Shown here one piece after another: positions 38,901 to 53,900 of a DNA stretch of 64,000 nucleotides. This stretch comes from Phragmites australis. Its lineage: Eukaryota > Streptophyta > Magnoliopsida > Poales > Poaceae. Position 1 is the stretch's first letter. Each line of letters begins with the position of its first letter. Position numbers and translations under genes: made by a program. The notes beneath the pieces were generated by a model, which did not search any database, had not been told where the DNA came from, and saw only the letters and a list, made by a program, of their open reading frames with translations. The stretch lies in the NCBI RefSeq assembly GCF_958298935.1, contig NC_084928.1, forward strand, positions 23,901,501 to 23,965,500, in the 5' to 3' direction.

Positions 38901-41900
38901 CCATGTACTCACACTTGCTATACTCAAACAATGTTACTCAGTCGGGAAAGATTTTAATGACTTCGAAAGGATGGCGCATTCTAGGATGTGTTCTCCATCG
39001 ATTGCCTGTGGAGTCGCCCAGTTGAAGATGAGAAGGGTGACGACGAGAGATGGACAGGGTAAGAGACGAAATGGATAACGACAGAGAGAGATGGCCGAGG
39101 TGAGAGATGAGATGGGCAGCAGTGAGAGATGACCAGGGTTTTTGGAATAAGTTGGGTTGCCACGTCAACAAAATAGCCATGGTGATGGACAGAATGAAAC
39201 GGTGGTGGCATAAACTAATCATCTTTTACAAACCAATGGCATGAGTCTAATTAATTACAAAAGCAGCGACAAATATCTAAACCGCAATTGACACAATAGC
39301 AAAAACCTAAATTTTCCTTTATTTATTCTCTTTCTTTATGAGCAACTTCCAATGACATATTTTCCAGAATCTACACTAAGTTTGAACAATTTGTCTTGTT
39401 GCCATGCACTATTTACTTTTAGAACTGAACCAAAAAATGCATCTTGAGAATATATATGATGAGTGCCAAAAAAGGGGGAATTTTTTTTTTACCATTAAGA
39501 TACCGCAATCGTTTTTCGCATGATTCTAATTTGCTACTCGTTCATTAGATGCTTGATTCTTTTTGCAATTGTCATCAATTTGACCATTAACTGACAGAAT
39601 TTGAATAAAAGAATGCCAAAAAATTTATCATTACGTCAGGGATTTTCTCCGCAAGTAACAAAAGGTACACCCAAGGTTCTAAATAGCTTGCTATAGCTGT
39701 GTTATAGCTCCGTTATAGCTGTTTTTGGCCCCAAACACAAAGCGAGACAGTCCAATTTACCGCTATACTAGCTACAAGCGCAACAGTTCCAAATAGCTCC
39801 GCTATCCTACATTTGTACCAACAGACTTAATTAGAAGCCCAAATGTATCTCTTGTAAGCCTCAAGTATGAAAAATTAGCAGGATACCTTATCTTCCTTTT
39901 CTCCAACATTCACTTTTCTAGTTGATCGATACTTTTCAGTAAGAATATTATTATTTGGTCTTATATAGTATTAAGCATATTATAAAGCCTCATAGTTTTA
40001 TAATTTCTTCGAATGTGAGTTACATTATTACATATTTCACATTTTTGCACTTTTTTAATACTAAAACACGAAGAATGATAGCTTTCGCGTTAGCTAGCGA
40101 TAGCTATTGTAGCTTTTTTGGGACCCTGCAGCGAAGCTGCAAAAATCGCAATTTAATTACCTTGGGTACACCCTATGTGTATATCATTGCTATTTGTGGC
40201 TGTTGGACCTATCTTCTCTAAGTAAAAAATGCCTGCTAACTGACGGCATTTGGGCTAAAATGGCAATTAAGTGGCAAAAACAAACAAGCACCTAAAGGAG
40301 TGGCAAAAAGAAACATGCAAACCAAGAATCAGGTTCAGGAAAAGCAAAATTGTACCAAGAAAACAATACAGCGTTCAGAAATAATACTCCAGTTTCAGCA
40401 TTATGTAGTTATTTAGGCACCGCATACACGAGGAGAAAAGTATCATACATGAGAATATGCTGACTGAAACTAGCTACTGTTTGGCATTTGAACTTAAGTA
40501 AAATAAAATCTCTCGGTTTGCAGGCCTTACCGGGTCTCGTTCAATCAGATGACGCAGTGTGGACACTGCCAAATACCTTAGGCTCGGCTGTTATAAAAAA
40601 TATTCCACTATGAGAGAGGAAATGCTAATAAGAAAGCAAACAACAGCACCTATTCCACCATGAGAGAGGAAATGCTAATAGAAAGCAAACAACAGCACCA
40701 TCTACCTGTCTTGAGTTAAGGGTCGGAATAAGACCTTGAACATGGGAGTGCACAGGAACAGCTTGAGGAGCAAAAAGAACGAGCTGCTGAGCAAATCTAA
40801 CTGATCTGCAAGTTCCATTAGATTTCATGTAAAACATTACAGAAAATGCATTCAAGACTACTTACTTTGACACCTCCTAAACAGCTGTTTGTCAAATAAA
40901 AAGGCAAGTTGCTATCTTCAGTACGTACTCTAAAAGTGTAGCCATTTCATTCGAGGAACTTATCTCTGCAATGACAGACTGAAATTGGAAAATAAAAAAG
41001 GAGTCACATGAACCAATTTCTTTAGAGATGAAACAAGAAAATTAGTTGAAAGACACATGTCTATCAAACACAAAGAGTACTCCCTCCATTACTAAGTACA
41101 TGTCATTATAGCCTCGAGTATGAGGGCAGGCATAAGGAGAATGGCAGATCTTTACCTTATCCAATATACTCTATACATAGTCCCCAAAACAACAGCCACT
41201 CGTTTCGAAAAAGTGCTATAGTTTACCAAATGGTGGAATGACATGTATTACTTATTAATAATATGAAGTCTAGAATGATAAGAATCCAGTAATTAAGGGG
41301 GTAACTGTAGCCAGATCTTTTGGAAAAGTAGGTTGGATCTTTTTCTTCTGGAATAGGGGTTACAGCAGAATGTTGCAGTAAAAATAGTCCAACCTTGCAG
41401 CGCGAAAAGAATGTGCTACCAGGAGCAAGCTCAGGGCCAAGAACTGCTACTATTGCATTGATAAGATGACCAATTCTCTGTCTAAGATCCCCGTATCCAT
41501 TTTCTTCCGAGAGAAGAATCTCCATAGCAAGGAAAAGTGTCCCCTGTGTAACAAGATATCAAAGCACCCATTACAAGTTTACAGTCAACAGTACAAGGAC
41601 ATGATGTTTCAAGCTTGTCGCAACCAAATAAGGCACAAAAAGTGACATTAAGAATTTATTCCAAAACAAATGAGGTTTTCAATCTGTATGCTGGCAAGAG
41701 CACAAAAGATCCTTATGTGCCTCTTTCAGTTTCATCAAAGGATGTCTCCTGGTTAAATATAGTGTGCCCCCTCAGTAGAAAAAAAAAAGTAGAGCAAAGA
41801 TTTGTAGGAAATTAAGGATAAAATAGGATGATTAGGTGGCTCTTTACAGGGTAGTCAGATGGGAAGGTAATTAAGATGGTTATAAGAACAGTACCAGAAC

Positions 41901-44900
41901 CCTTTTCACCGCCAGTGTATCTGCTATTATTTCCTCACATTTACAAATGCCAAGCTCATGCAAAGCATGGCTTCAGAAAACTATTACTTGTAAACTTAGT
42001 ACTCTAAAAAATAATGCTGCACTTACAACACCAGAACTTTTTTTAAGGGGTACAATACCTGAACTTGGGAGACGTAAGACAAACCAGCAGCTTCAATGGT
42101 TAAAAGAAGAGCATGCAGTGACCACAACTGCAGATTGGAATTAGAACTTTTACTCAAATGAGATAACGAGTTCACAGTTGGGGTAACCAGGGTGGATAAT
42201 GCCATTCCTCCAGCACTGCATCAACATAAACTACATCACTGCAATGACCTCAATGTGTCAAACATACTCAAGCCACTACAAAGTTTCAAGCCTAGCAGGC
42301 ACAAAAGAGTCATCAAATTAGATAAACGGTGGAATGGAACATTATTTGTTGTATCATGGTTTTAAACTCAAGAATAGCATACAGGTCAAGTAGAAATACA
42401 TTGAACTAGATAATTCACTTCGAAGATAAATGAGAATAGTCGTCAACACTAAGAAACTCATTTCCATAGAGATCAAAGTTGCTTTCCGTAAACAGTCGCA
42501 CAGATGAATGGGCAAAAAACTAATGGCTCGTAAGCTTCTCCAGCTTTTACTTTAGAATCAATCCAGGCTCATCTCAGAAAGAAAACAAGATACTTGAGAC
42601 AAATTTCAACAAGTATGTTAAAAACATTCAAATCCACTTCCAAGGAAATGAACTAGTACGTCAATCCATGTCAACAATAGGACATAATGAACAAAGTAAC
42701 ATAACTCAAACAAGCATGCACATATATGCCTGCACCCTATGGAGATAAACTAATATTTCACGGAGATTCAAAATTAATAAAACAAAGATGTCTTGATATA
42801 CTGAACCTTCGATGGATGCAGCCCAGTGAAAGCACAACCGATGCTATATTGCTGAGATCTGTTGCTGTTATCAGCTCTCCAAGAAGAGAGCGAGCCTAGC
42901 AAATTGAGAAGTTACTTCCATCACTAAAAAGAAGAGACTGGGAAATCTATCAGGGATTCAGGGGAGAAAAATCAAATGCCCCATCTCATCCAGATGAAGC
43001 ATGAAGAGTACAAACTATTTATATTGATATAAAAAGTGTGTAAATTACAAAAGATAAAACATACAAGATTTGCTCAAACCCAATCAATTAAGATGAGAAA
43101 AGAATGGAATTGGTGCTTCAAAACTGGATTACAGTTTTGGGAATTGCCAAACATAGAACATGCTAGAAAACTGAATAGCAATTTTGAGAATTTTCACTCT
43201 ATAGAACATGCACAATGACTGGTATAAAAATGTGCATACTATAACAATGCAAATTATATTTCTTGTAATTTTAGTGCATGTATATATGTTATGTGCTGGA
43301 ATTACTGTTCACCGACGTGTACTGTAGTGTCAATGCTGTATCGCGAGTTTAGTAGATGTTATGTCAGGACATCAAGCTTGTTATTTAACTAGGAGATAAG
43401 TTTGGTAGGAGTTAGATTTGATTTGGTTAGGAGATAAGTTTGATTTAGTTTCCAATTCAATAGGAGATAAGTTTGATAAATTAGGATTTGGAGTTGATTT
43501 AGGATTGTAATCTTCCATCTATATAAAGAGGCAGCCGCATATCATTGTAATCAAGCAAGAAGAATAGATTTAATTCCCAGTCCCATTCTCTAGTCTCCAT
43601 CAATATATTATCTCCTCAATCTATGATCTAGTGCATTTTTGGCAGAGCTCCCAAAACAGCTCCCAAAGTGGAATCAAGAGGAGCTCTGTCAAATAGTAAT
43701 TTTCAATTTTTAGCTCCCAGAGTGGAATCCATGGAAATGATTCCCTAAAATGAAATAGATGTTGGGAGCTGAAAAAAGTAGTTTCCCCTGATTCACTTCC
43801 CATACAGAATCACTTTCAGCCACATAATCACTTTTCTCATATAATCACTCCCTCCAGAGAATTTGGATCAAAGAGAGTTCTACCAAACAGGCCCCTAATG
43901 CCTCCCTTAGCAGCTGATGCCCCTCGGCTATCCTCTCAGTGGATATTTACCCTAACAATACAGGGTAACTTGGCCTTGTGACTTGGCATGATTGATTAGG
44001 CAACTGCACTCCGCTTGACCACTTGTGGACCTTTTTCTTTATCATTGTATTGTATAAAGTCTTGTCTATACTCACTAGGCCAGATGCTGCTCATGTTAGC
44101 CAATGCTCATACAGTTTTGGTTATGGAAGTTGGCAGTAGCCACCAGTTTTGGTTGATGGTCTGCACACATACTTTGAGATCGCAGCATTCCAGGAATCAT
44201 CTGGTAAGGGTCTACAAGAACTAATAAAAATGGAATCTTCAATTTTCAGAGAAAAATGAAAAGATCAAAAATCTAGTGACAAAGAACAGAATCAACGTTT
44301 TGTATAGTAGTAAAAAGATATATATGTACAGTAAATAAATATTAACACTAAGAAATATTAACAACAAATACAAAACCATAATGAAGACACAAACCATCCT
44401 TGCAGTGAAGATATCATTCCCAACTCGTGCTAATAAACCGAGACCCTCACATGCTGCTCGCCGCTGTGCTGTAGAAGTTTCAGTCTCTGCTAAAATGCCC
44501 TGAAGCAGCAATCGTGTTAAATTTGAAAGAGAAAAGAAAAGTGAAGGGGGCATGTAATTACAGGTTCTTAAATACAGTGTATCACATCACCTTGAAAATG
44601 GATTGGATCATACTTAATATATCGATAGGCAATGATTGAGCACCACGTAAAGTGAGCAATTCCTGGAACATAGCATGTACAATATTAGAAAGTAAGGGAG
44701 TAAATGATATTGTTGGAGCTCAGAATACATAACAAATATGAGAAATACCTTTAACCCTGACAACAGAGCAACACATGCATTTGTAACAAGAAACGTAAAC
44801 CACAAGTGCTTCTTCCCAGACTTGAGGCACTGGTCAAGATTGTTCAAGAGTCTTATCTTGGTAGTGTTGTCCTGTCAGTGGATGTGTTAACATTAAATTC

Positions 44901-47900
44901 TAGAGAATCATCCAGCAGAGAGAGAATTTTCAAATAAAAAGGTAAGTGGATCCCTGAAGTTGAGAGCGCACCTGACATGCAAAGATGGAACCATAACACA
45001 GAAGCATCTGATTGACGAGCATTTTGCTAACCGATTCTGGCTTCATATAAGAAAAAGAAACGAATTATTCAGAATCTGCACTGACCAGTGAAAGTCAATG
45101 GCATACACATGGATAACTGTTCAACGGTAGGAAGTGTAACTGAAGTTTGACTAATATATACTACACGTCACTAACGACTAATCAAAATCCTTAATGACAT
45201 TATAAAGATAATGCAAGCTGGAAAAAATGACATCTGTGTGTAAATGACAAGTGTTCCTAGGGTTCACTTGTCATCCTCAGATAGGATGCTATTTTCTAAC
45301 CACACATCTTTGCAGTGTTACCAAGTCAATTTTCCCTTATTATGCTGTCACAAGAAAAAAAAATGCAATTCAGGGACGAATGGTAATGTACTCCCAGTTT
45401 GGACATCTAAGGGGGTTCAAGGTGTGCATGTGTCACCTTGTCATCGAAAAAAAGGGGGGAGGGGGAGGGGTTATTTAAGGTGCATATTTGTTAAATACAA
45501 AAAAGGGGGAAAAAACCTTACCCTATTTACTAATGCTAAATAGTTTCTTCCAGAACCAGTTCGCATTAGTTCAGAAATGGCCTAGGGTAAGGGAACAATT
45601 TCTCACTCTAGATGCGTAAATCGGTAGTATCAATAGTTTTGAGCAAGCATAAGCATATTGACAGTTGGGCTAAATCAGAAGACAGCTACCTGAGGAAAGT
45701 TGCTGATTTCATCATCCCACATGCATGGCAGAAATCCGTCAACACCACCATCAAAAGCACGTAGTTCATCCTCAAATGAATCCCTGTTAGACAAAAATCC
45801 ATCAAAAATATCAAATGAAACCAGAAAATTTGCAACACCTCAGCACAAACCCGTACTCACAAATACCTTCCAGGTATCCACGGGCCCAGAGACACGTCTC
45901 TCTTATCCAGCAAAAACTTCAAGCATGAACTTTCTTCCCATCCAGAAGGATCACTAGGTTCATCAACCATAATGTTAAATACACAGAACAAAAGGCAGGT
46001 AATAGAACATTCCAGAATGGGATAAGGGATTTTAATATTAGCTGGAAAATATTAAAAGATTAAACTCATGCCAGCGAATTCCAATGTTTTTCATCAAAAA
46101 AAGAAAAATTATTATCAACAAGGCAATTATGCACAGATGTCCTATCATATCAGGAGTTCATGTGGGTAGGTTCAGATGATGAAGTGCATCTGAATAAAAG
46201 AAGCCTCATATGGAGTAATTGAAAATCAGGAATTGAACCAAAGACCACAGTAATACAGATACAAAGAATTCCTGTCGCACACAATAAAGTCAAACTTCTT
46301 GGCAACGCTGAGGAAAAAACGATAAGCCAAAATTGCATTATAAGACCCTAGACAATATGAAGTCGTGCAATAAAGATCTAAAAAGTCTAATTTGTTTATT
46401 TTAACCCCTCTGATGTCCATCTATGTGAAACACGGCCCCTTAGCCTGATTTTGTTCATTTGAACACATCTACTATTTGAGTTCATTCTTAAACTTCAGTA
46501 ATGAATGCTGGCATAGACATTACTTAAATCAATGGGGATTGTTAACCTAAAACTCAAATGTGTCATTTCTAAGTGTGCACGAAAAATATAATTCAACACA
46601 ATTTTACATGCATATTGAGTTCCTGAATAGATAGAACTACAGGCAATCACGCCAGTGTTCTAAAATAAGTAATGCATTCTAAAACAAATTAGGTTGGTGT
46701 ATTCAATAACATTGGCATTTTAGTGTCCACATTTCAATTATAATGAAAAATATGTTGTCTATGAATAATTTATGCATAGCTTGCCAGCCCCAGTTGAAGT
46801 TTAGCTCATCCTCATGTAAGTACGCGGCATGTCTGGAGACTGGGATTTTGGTTTAGAGACCAGCACATTTTGCTGATCCTTTTTTTTCTCGAACCAGTAG
46901 GAGAGTTGTCCATCATTATATTAAGAAGAAGAAAAGATCAAATACAAAACTAACCTAGCAGGGCCAAACACACATAGAGCGCACACACCCCAGAAGAAAA
47001 GGAAGCAAAAAGAAAAGGGAAAGGAATACTAGAAGAGGAATTACATATGCCACAACGGAGGGAAGATGCCCCTAGTGTCTATGGCTCAAGAAAACGACCT
47101 AAAAACCAAACCACACTCAAGACCAAAGGGATTCCAACTCAATGGCTCCTGCTGAGCACCAAAGAGCAGATTCATCTCTAATGCTCTGAACCAGAGGAGA
47201 TACACTAGGGCTTCTTCCCTCGAAGACACAGTCATTGCGATGTTTCCAGATGAACCATGCTACCAACATGACCAAGGAATGGAATCCCTTTCTCCACCTT
47301 GAGTCAACCAAAAGCGTTGCTTGAAACCACCAATTTTGGAAAGACAGATGGTTTTGGCTCACGGGCATAGACTGCACTAGGCCAACCAATTGTAGGAACT
47401 GCATCCAAACTTCTTTAGAGAAAACGCAGTCGACCAACAAATGTGTGATTGTTTCATCCATCTGATCACAGAGGGGGCATCTTGTAGGATGAGGTAGACT
47501 TCGTCGTGCGAGACAGTCAGCAGTCCAACAACGGTTGTGGCAAGCCAACCAAATGAAATATTTTACTCTGGGAGGTGCCCATGATTTCCAAAGCCTCTGC
47601 CAAGGTTCAAACTTGGTGCTACCCTCAAAGAATGCCTTATAAGCCGATATGGAGGAAAAGATGCCGGATGCAGTAGCAGTCCATATGTGCATATCCTCCA
47701 CATCATCATGCAATTCCACATCGGCTAGGAGTTCTAAAATCTGAAAACACTCCTCCAAGATCTGAACAGTAACAGTCCCTCTAATATCCTTGATCCAATT
47801 GTTGCCAGACAAGGCTTCTCTGACAGTCCTCTTCTCATAGATGCGCTTAGAGACCAAAGCAAATGTGTGAGGTGCTAAATTCTGCATAGATTGGCCCAGC

Positions 47901-50900
47901 AACCATTTGTCAGTCCAAAATTTAGTTTTTCTTCCATTACCGAGCTCCGTTGTGACCATGATGGAGAAAAGTGCTACTGCATTACTTGGAACTGATGTGC
48001 CAAACATACACCAAGATCGGTCAAGATCAGTCCTCTGTATCCAAAGGCATTTCATTCGCAAAGCCCAACTAAGGACCTCTAAATTATGAATTCCGAACCC
48101 TCCTAACTCCTTAGGTCTGCTCACCTTAGTCCAAGCAAGGAGACAATGTCCACCATGAACTTCCTTGCGCCCTTTCCACAGAAATGCTCGCCTTCGCTTG
48201 TCTATGGCCTTGACCAACCAACATGGCACATCCATTGCCAATAATAAGTATATGGGAATGGCTGTGAGCACGGCCTTAACAAGCACAGCTCTGCCAACCG
48301 GGTTAATGAGGGCCGCTTTCCAACCGGGGAGCCAATCTACCACTTTATCAATCCAAGGAAGCAAGACTACTTTAGTCAGCTTCTTGACTGATAGAGGGAG
48401 ACCAAGATATGTGTAGGGGAAGTCCACAATAGCACACGGCATAGATTCCCGAACAATATCAATGTCTGTTGTGGCTGAGCACTTATGAATGTTAGTCTTG
48501 AGCCCTGAAATTCCACCGAATCGAGATAGAATCTGCTTTACCATATCAAGATCCTCACTGATAGGCTTTAGAAATAAGACCACATCATCAGCATACATGG
48601 AGACTCGGTGGCTAACTCGTTTAGTGGACATCGGTTGAAGTAAACCCTCCTCCGCTGCCTTAGCAAACAATGAATTCAGCACATCCATAACCAAAATGAA
48701 AAGCATTAGGGAGAGAGGATCTCCTTGCCACAATCATCTACGATGAATGATATTTTCTCCCAGCACACCATTAAGTTGGATACGAGTGGATGATGTGGAA
48801 AGCAGATTGCAAATCATAGTACGCTAACGAGCCTCAAAACCAAGATGATTGAGAATTTCCAAAAGAAAACTCCAAGAACCGAATCAAAAGCTTTAGATAT
48901 ATCCAATTTTAGAAGCAACCGGGGCTCTTTTTCTTGATGAAGAAACCGAGTTGTACCTTGCACCAAAAGAAAATTGTCCTATATGCTTCGACCTTGAACG
49001 AATGCACTTTGGTTGGGTGCAACCAACAAGGACAGCTTTGGGGCGAGCCTATTAGCCATAATTTTCGTCACAAGTTTAGCAAAACTATGAACGAGGCTTA
49101 TAGGCCAATAGTCCATGACCTCCAAAGCATCTTTTTTCTTTGGTAGTAAAGTTAAATATGCTGAATTCAGCAGCCCCAATTTTCTAGAATCACCATGCTA
49201 AAGTTAAAGATGCTGGTCCTTTTACTTGAGTTCTAATTTGTAAATGAACGATCTTGTAATACTCAACTCTGTACCAATGGCTTTGGTTGGATGACAATTC
49301 ATGCTCCCTCCAGGAACTGAGTGAGCTTCCAAAATAGGAAAGAAAACTAGGGTCTCTAGCATGGTATTTCAGCAAGAGTTTCCTCACGCACGATTACACA
49401 TCAGCAAGTCAGCAAGTTTTGGTAATGCCTCCTCATGATGTCAAATACCAACTAGCACTCCAGGTTGGCACAAATATGTCATCAAATCTATCTGTTAGTT
49501 TTACGAATAACAAGACCGACCTAACTAGATATTACTGAGTATTACATTCAATAAAATAGCAATAAGGTTTTAGTTTCACAAAATAGTGTAGTAGGTATAC
49601 TCAAATAAACTACCAGTTCGATCACACAAAACAAATCCGGTGGAGAGTATAATTTTCTAGATTTTTTTTTTTTGTGATAAACAGGTGTAGGTGTTCACTA
49701 TATTTAACTGTTTCAACACTTTAATGCATAATAACATGTCAAGTCTGAAGACAATAAAACAACGCGATCCAAGAGGTCACCAACCTGAACGGGCTTGAGC
49801 ATAGCTGAAGCATCTGCTGGTGCTCGGATTTATATACCACAGGATTGGAAAGGGACTGATATGCCATCAATGTTCTAGTTGTGAATAGGTCCAATGCAGA
49901 CTTGACATTTGGCACTTGCTTAGAGCTCAACGAAGATATAAGGGATAGAGCTCTGGATGACGTAGGTCAGACTTAAGCACCACAAGAATACAGATCATAA
50001 TAGGAATTGAGCAGTAATTTTTTACGCACCCACCGAGGTAGGCCAGCACAGGGTTAAGGAAGATTCCACCATCAGCAGTTGTGATAATTGGATAAACAAA
50101 ACTTCTTATAAAGGCAGTAAGCGCCTCAATTGCAACTGATAGAACTCTGTAGTAGACATACTAACAAGTCAGTAAACCTATCATCAATTGGAAGAAAATG
50201 AAAATTATTGCAATGAGCCCATATAAAGCTGTTGTCCAATGCAAATTTTGTCTTCATCTCCATTTTTTTGTATCTACAATATCAAAGCATCGTTCTATTT
50301 GCCTTGTGCTAACTGCCTAATGTTTAAGCCAACTCCATACTAAAGAACAAAGTGATGTCAACGAACTAGATCTTTAGTATGGACATCCAAGAAGATAACA
50401 GATGATATTGCTCAAAAAAGGAAGCTACTGTGCTATGAATTTGTAAAAACATGCAATGATGCAAATTCAATCCATATGCAATCAATGAAACTAACCGCAG
50501 TTCTGATGCCCAATCCTGTATATGATGAAGGTACGATTCAGGATTTCCGGTAAAAGGACCAGCCCATAGCAAAAGAACGTCGAATACCTGGTCTTCCAGC
50601 TCCTGCATAGATAGTTACGTATCATAGAAAGAGTAATCACTATTAAAGTATCCAACTATTTTACATACATGACAGGGTATCTCTGATACCTCTTTTGGCA
50701 TGGATGCTAAAAGAGAAGCTAACAGCAACCACCCAGCTTCACGCACTGTGATAGCAGCCACTGGATTTCGACTGAAGCCATTCAGCATTTTTTTGGACAA
50801 TTCAAGTACAGACTTGGGCAGCCTGCATGATTTATTCAACAGGCAAAAAACGGCAGATGTACATGAGGGTCAAATCATTAAAGGAAAAGTTGAAGCTTAT

Positions 50901-53900
50901 TTATATATATCAGAACAGAGCATTTTCCCATTACAAAAGAAGGATCCTATGAAGCCAAAATAATAGTAATAACTTTAAATTATTTTCAGACTATCTTACA
51001 TGCCTCTTCGAGTTAGAGAAATGTTTCACCTGCCACCAGAGATAGTGCATCGTTGCATTTGCTAGTGGAAACATACAGCACTAACGTTCTATGCCACTTT
51101 CAATAGTCAATAGGGGAAAAGACCAAAATACCCTAGTTTGATAGGGACTCAGTGGAGACCTCAGCTTGATTTGGTGACAGCAACAACAGCCACCAGAGGC
51201 CAACCTCGCCTATGCTCCGGCAATGCCTTAAGAATGTTGACCATTGAAAGTGGCACAGAAAATTAGTGCCATATGTTATTTCCAACAGTAAGTATGCTTG
51301 GGTAGTAACAATACCCAAACACAGGTGACAGATGCAACATTTTGCGAACTCGAAGTGCATAATCTTCTAGCTCTGTCATAAGAGTACATGATTCAAGCAC
51401 AGTTGACTGTCAAATACCACAGCTAGGTTGTGTCAATATAAGCACACTAACACTGCCTGATGGCACACCAACATATGTCCGACACACACAACTTATATAT
51501 GGCCTCCATGCTAATGCTAAAAGCCTACAGCCATTCATAATGTTTTCTTTTACATGCTGAATATATGGTTCAGACTTCAGAATGTTGCTTTTATCCATTG
51601 CTTGTCTTGTCTTGTCTTCACATGAATTGCAAGATAGGTTGTGTATTAAGTATCAACTACAGAAAGTAAAACTCAGGTGCTAGGTGCGTAAACAGAAATA
51701 CAGCTAACTACTCGTGCTGTGCTGCAGGCAAGTTCCTTTGGCATGGCGTCAACAGGCTGACACAGTATTAATGGCATGATTCTGGGGATATATTTTTTTA
51801 TCAAACATATTTTTCGAGTGTGTGCATTCTTTATGTTTGGCCGTGGTTCTGCCAGGCTGCCAGCATTGTTTTAATAGATTTTCTTTGCATTTTTCAAACT
51901 CTGGAAAATTGCTTCCCATAATGTTGTTATATTAGATTGCAGCCATGTTCGGAATGCACTGTTTAACCTACAATCAGGGATTACAACCAAGAAAGCTTGC
52001 TGAAATATAATGAAGCGAACCTTGCAGGATAACCAAGAAGCAACTTCGGCGAGATCGCAACAAGAGCAGCTAACACAGTAGCCTGTCCATGTAGTGAATC
52101 GAGCTCAAGGTTCAAATTTTTGCCCTGTTTTAAGCAAATTTGTCGAGAGGGTAAAGGTTAAAGCAAAACTGTATCATGAAAATGTGACGGCAAATACAGC
52201 ACAGAAGGAGCAAACGATTGATAGAAAATATTAACCAGAAGTTATTGACAAAATATTACCTAATAAGCACTGAATAATATGTTACATAGCTAGTGCCAGT
52301 TCATTCATGGGAATTTTAAGTCGAAAATAGGTCAATTAACATCTGCAGTGACTAATAAGGGAGTAATTTGAGCAAAACAAGAGTACAAGACCCCGTCTAT
52401 CAATTCTGCATGTATCCATAACACAGTTTAAGAGGTACTTCTGCTGTATGGACAGTGCATATTGTGCACAACTTTTTCCCATTTTGGAGACAACAGAAAA
52501 TGATAGTGAAGTTGCACAAGAGACGCAGTTACCAAGAGTGCAACTTGTTAGAACTTCAACTGCAACGAAGTAGGTAGCATTGATTAACTTCATACATTTT
52601 AAGATCGATGATTAACTTCAGAATTTTTGCAAAATATAGTCAAGCATGTTGCACCCTCCATATATCCTTAAACACACTGTTTGCTATAGAAAATGTTGCT
52701 GGTACCTTCTCATGCATACTATTTAAATATTGGAATAGATTGCAGTTTCAAAAGCCTAGAGCTAGGATATTTGGAGTCCCATGCAGATGTGAAACCAGTG
52801 AGCAGAGGGGATCTTGGGAATATGCTGCTTATTAACATTCTATTAGTGGGACAGACAGGCACGCACATGCGTCACACACACACACACAGACACCTTAGTT
52901 TCATGGTACCTACTCGGATTCTGGAACAAATAAACATGTGGAATACCAGTTGCAGATGAAAAGAAACACTGGAATAAAACTAAACACCAAAACACAGCTT
53001 TAATACAATAGATTAAATCAAGGTAGCAATCAGCAAGGCTTGGCATGTGACTGATAAGAGTAACACTATACCTTATCAAATGATACATTCTCTCTAAGAG
53101 CATGCAATGTTGTAACACCATATGAAACTAAACCACCAACACATGTAGGATCAACCTCTGCTAAAGCACGCAATGTTAAAGCTGCCTCAACACGAACCTA
53201 TACAATATCAAAAGTATATATCAGGGTTGATCAACAGCTTCATACAACAGAATGAAAAAAATGATAGCATAGTCAACAAAATAATATAGGATGGAGTAAG
53301 TTTCATGTTTTCATTTCAGGAAACGAAATGCACATTGCAAATGGCACAGGTACATCAACAGCAGGCTGTACCAAAGTAACTACTATTGCATTCAACTTTC
53401 AAGTCATTCACATTAAATGAACGTTGCAGAAAATAATGGAAGATAAAGTAGCATTCAGTTTGCCTCAGCACCCAGCAAGATTAGATGCACAGCAAATGTT
53501 TCTATGTAGTATGTGGTAACCAAATAGTATGATGAAACCTGATTTAAGACATTGCATGTAAGATTTGTATCTAAAGGCAGGACAATTGGGTGATAAACTA
53601 TGGGTTTTCTTTACAGGGGACAGGGTTAGTGGTGGATCCAACAGGGTTGTGGACTATGTAGAGCAATCAGAATACCACATCCAATCAAAATAAGTGCCCT
53701 CCTAGAATGCATGCCGACATACTATTTTAAAATTGACCAATAATGTATTTATGAATATTTATATCAGCAATACAAGATTGTATGCATTGATTTGTCTAAA
53801 AAAAACACTTATCATATTATAAGTGTATTAGGTTTAACAAACATATACAATAGAAATGGGTGGTCAAAGTTGTGTTTTCAAGACCATGTCAATATCCAAC

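Larger units (their letters stand above)
33625..38960 (+). mobile_element. Gypsy-type LTR copy 2, interrupted by copia
   Basis: Starts TGTAACATCCC at 33625; the first part (33625-33797) continues after the copia insertion at 36635 with TCCCCTATAAAAGCC, a good TATA box. Later parts share GAAAAATAATTCACGAAATTCC, AAGACCGGTTCATGG, AAAACTGATATATCAGTCATG and TGTACTCACACTTG with copy 1 at 22918-25745. The right boundary near 38960 is approximate. No coding domain. Confidence 0.6.
32168..39318. mobile_element. Mutator-like element, about 7.15 kb, enclosing later insertions
   Basis: Terminal inverted repeats: left GGAAATTTTAGGTTTTTGCT, right (complement) GGAAAATTTAGGTTTTTGCT. Similarity continues inward for at least 90 bp (both have TGTCAATT or CGTCAATT, GCTGCTTTTGTAAT-like and CTCATGCCA). 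TTATTTATT is repeated at 32159-32167 and 39319-39327 (9 bp, though AT-rich). No MURA transposase was seen, so it was non-autonomous. Most of its present length is younger material: a TRIM-like LTR with a solo LTR inside, and a gypsy-type LTR with copia inside. Confidence 0.6.
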
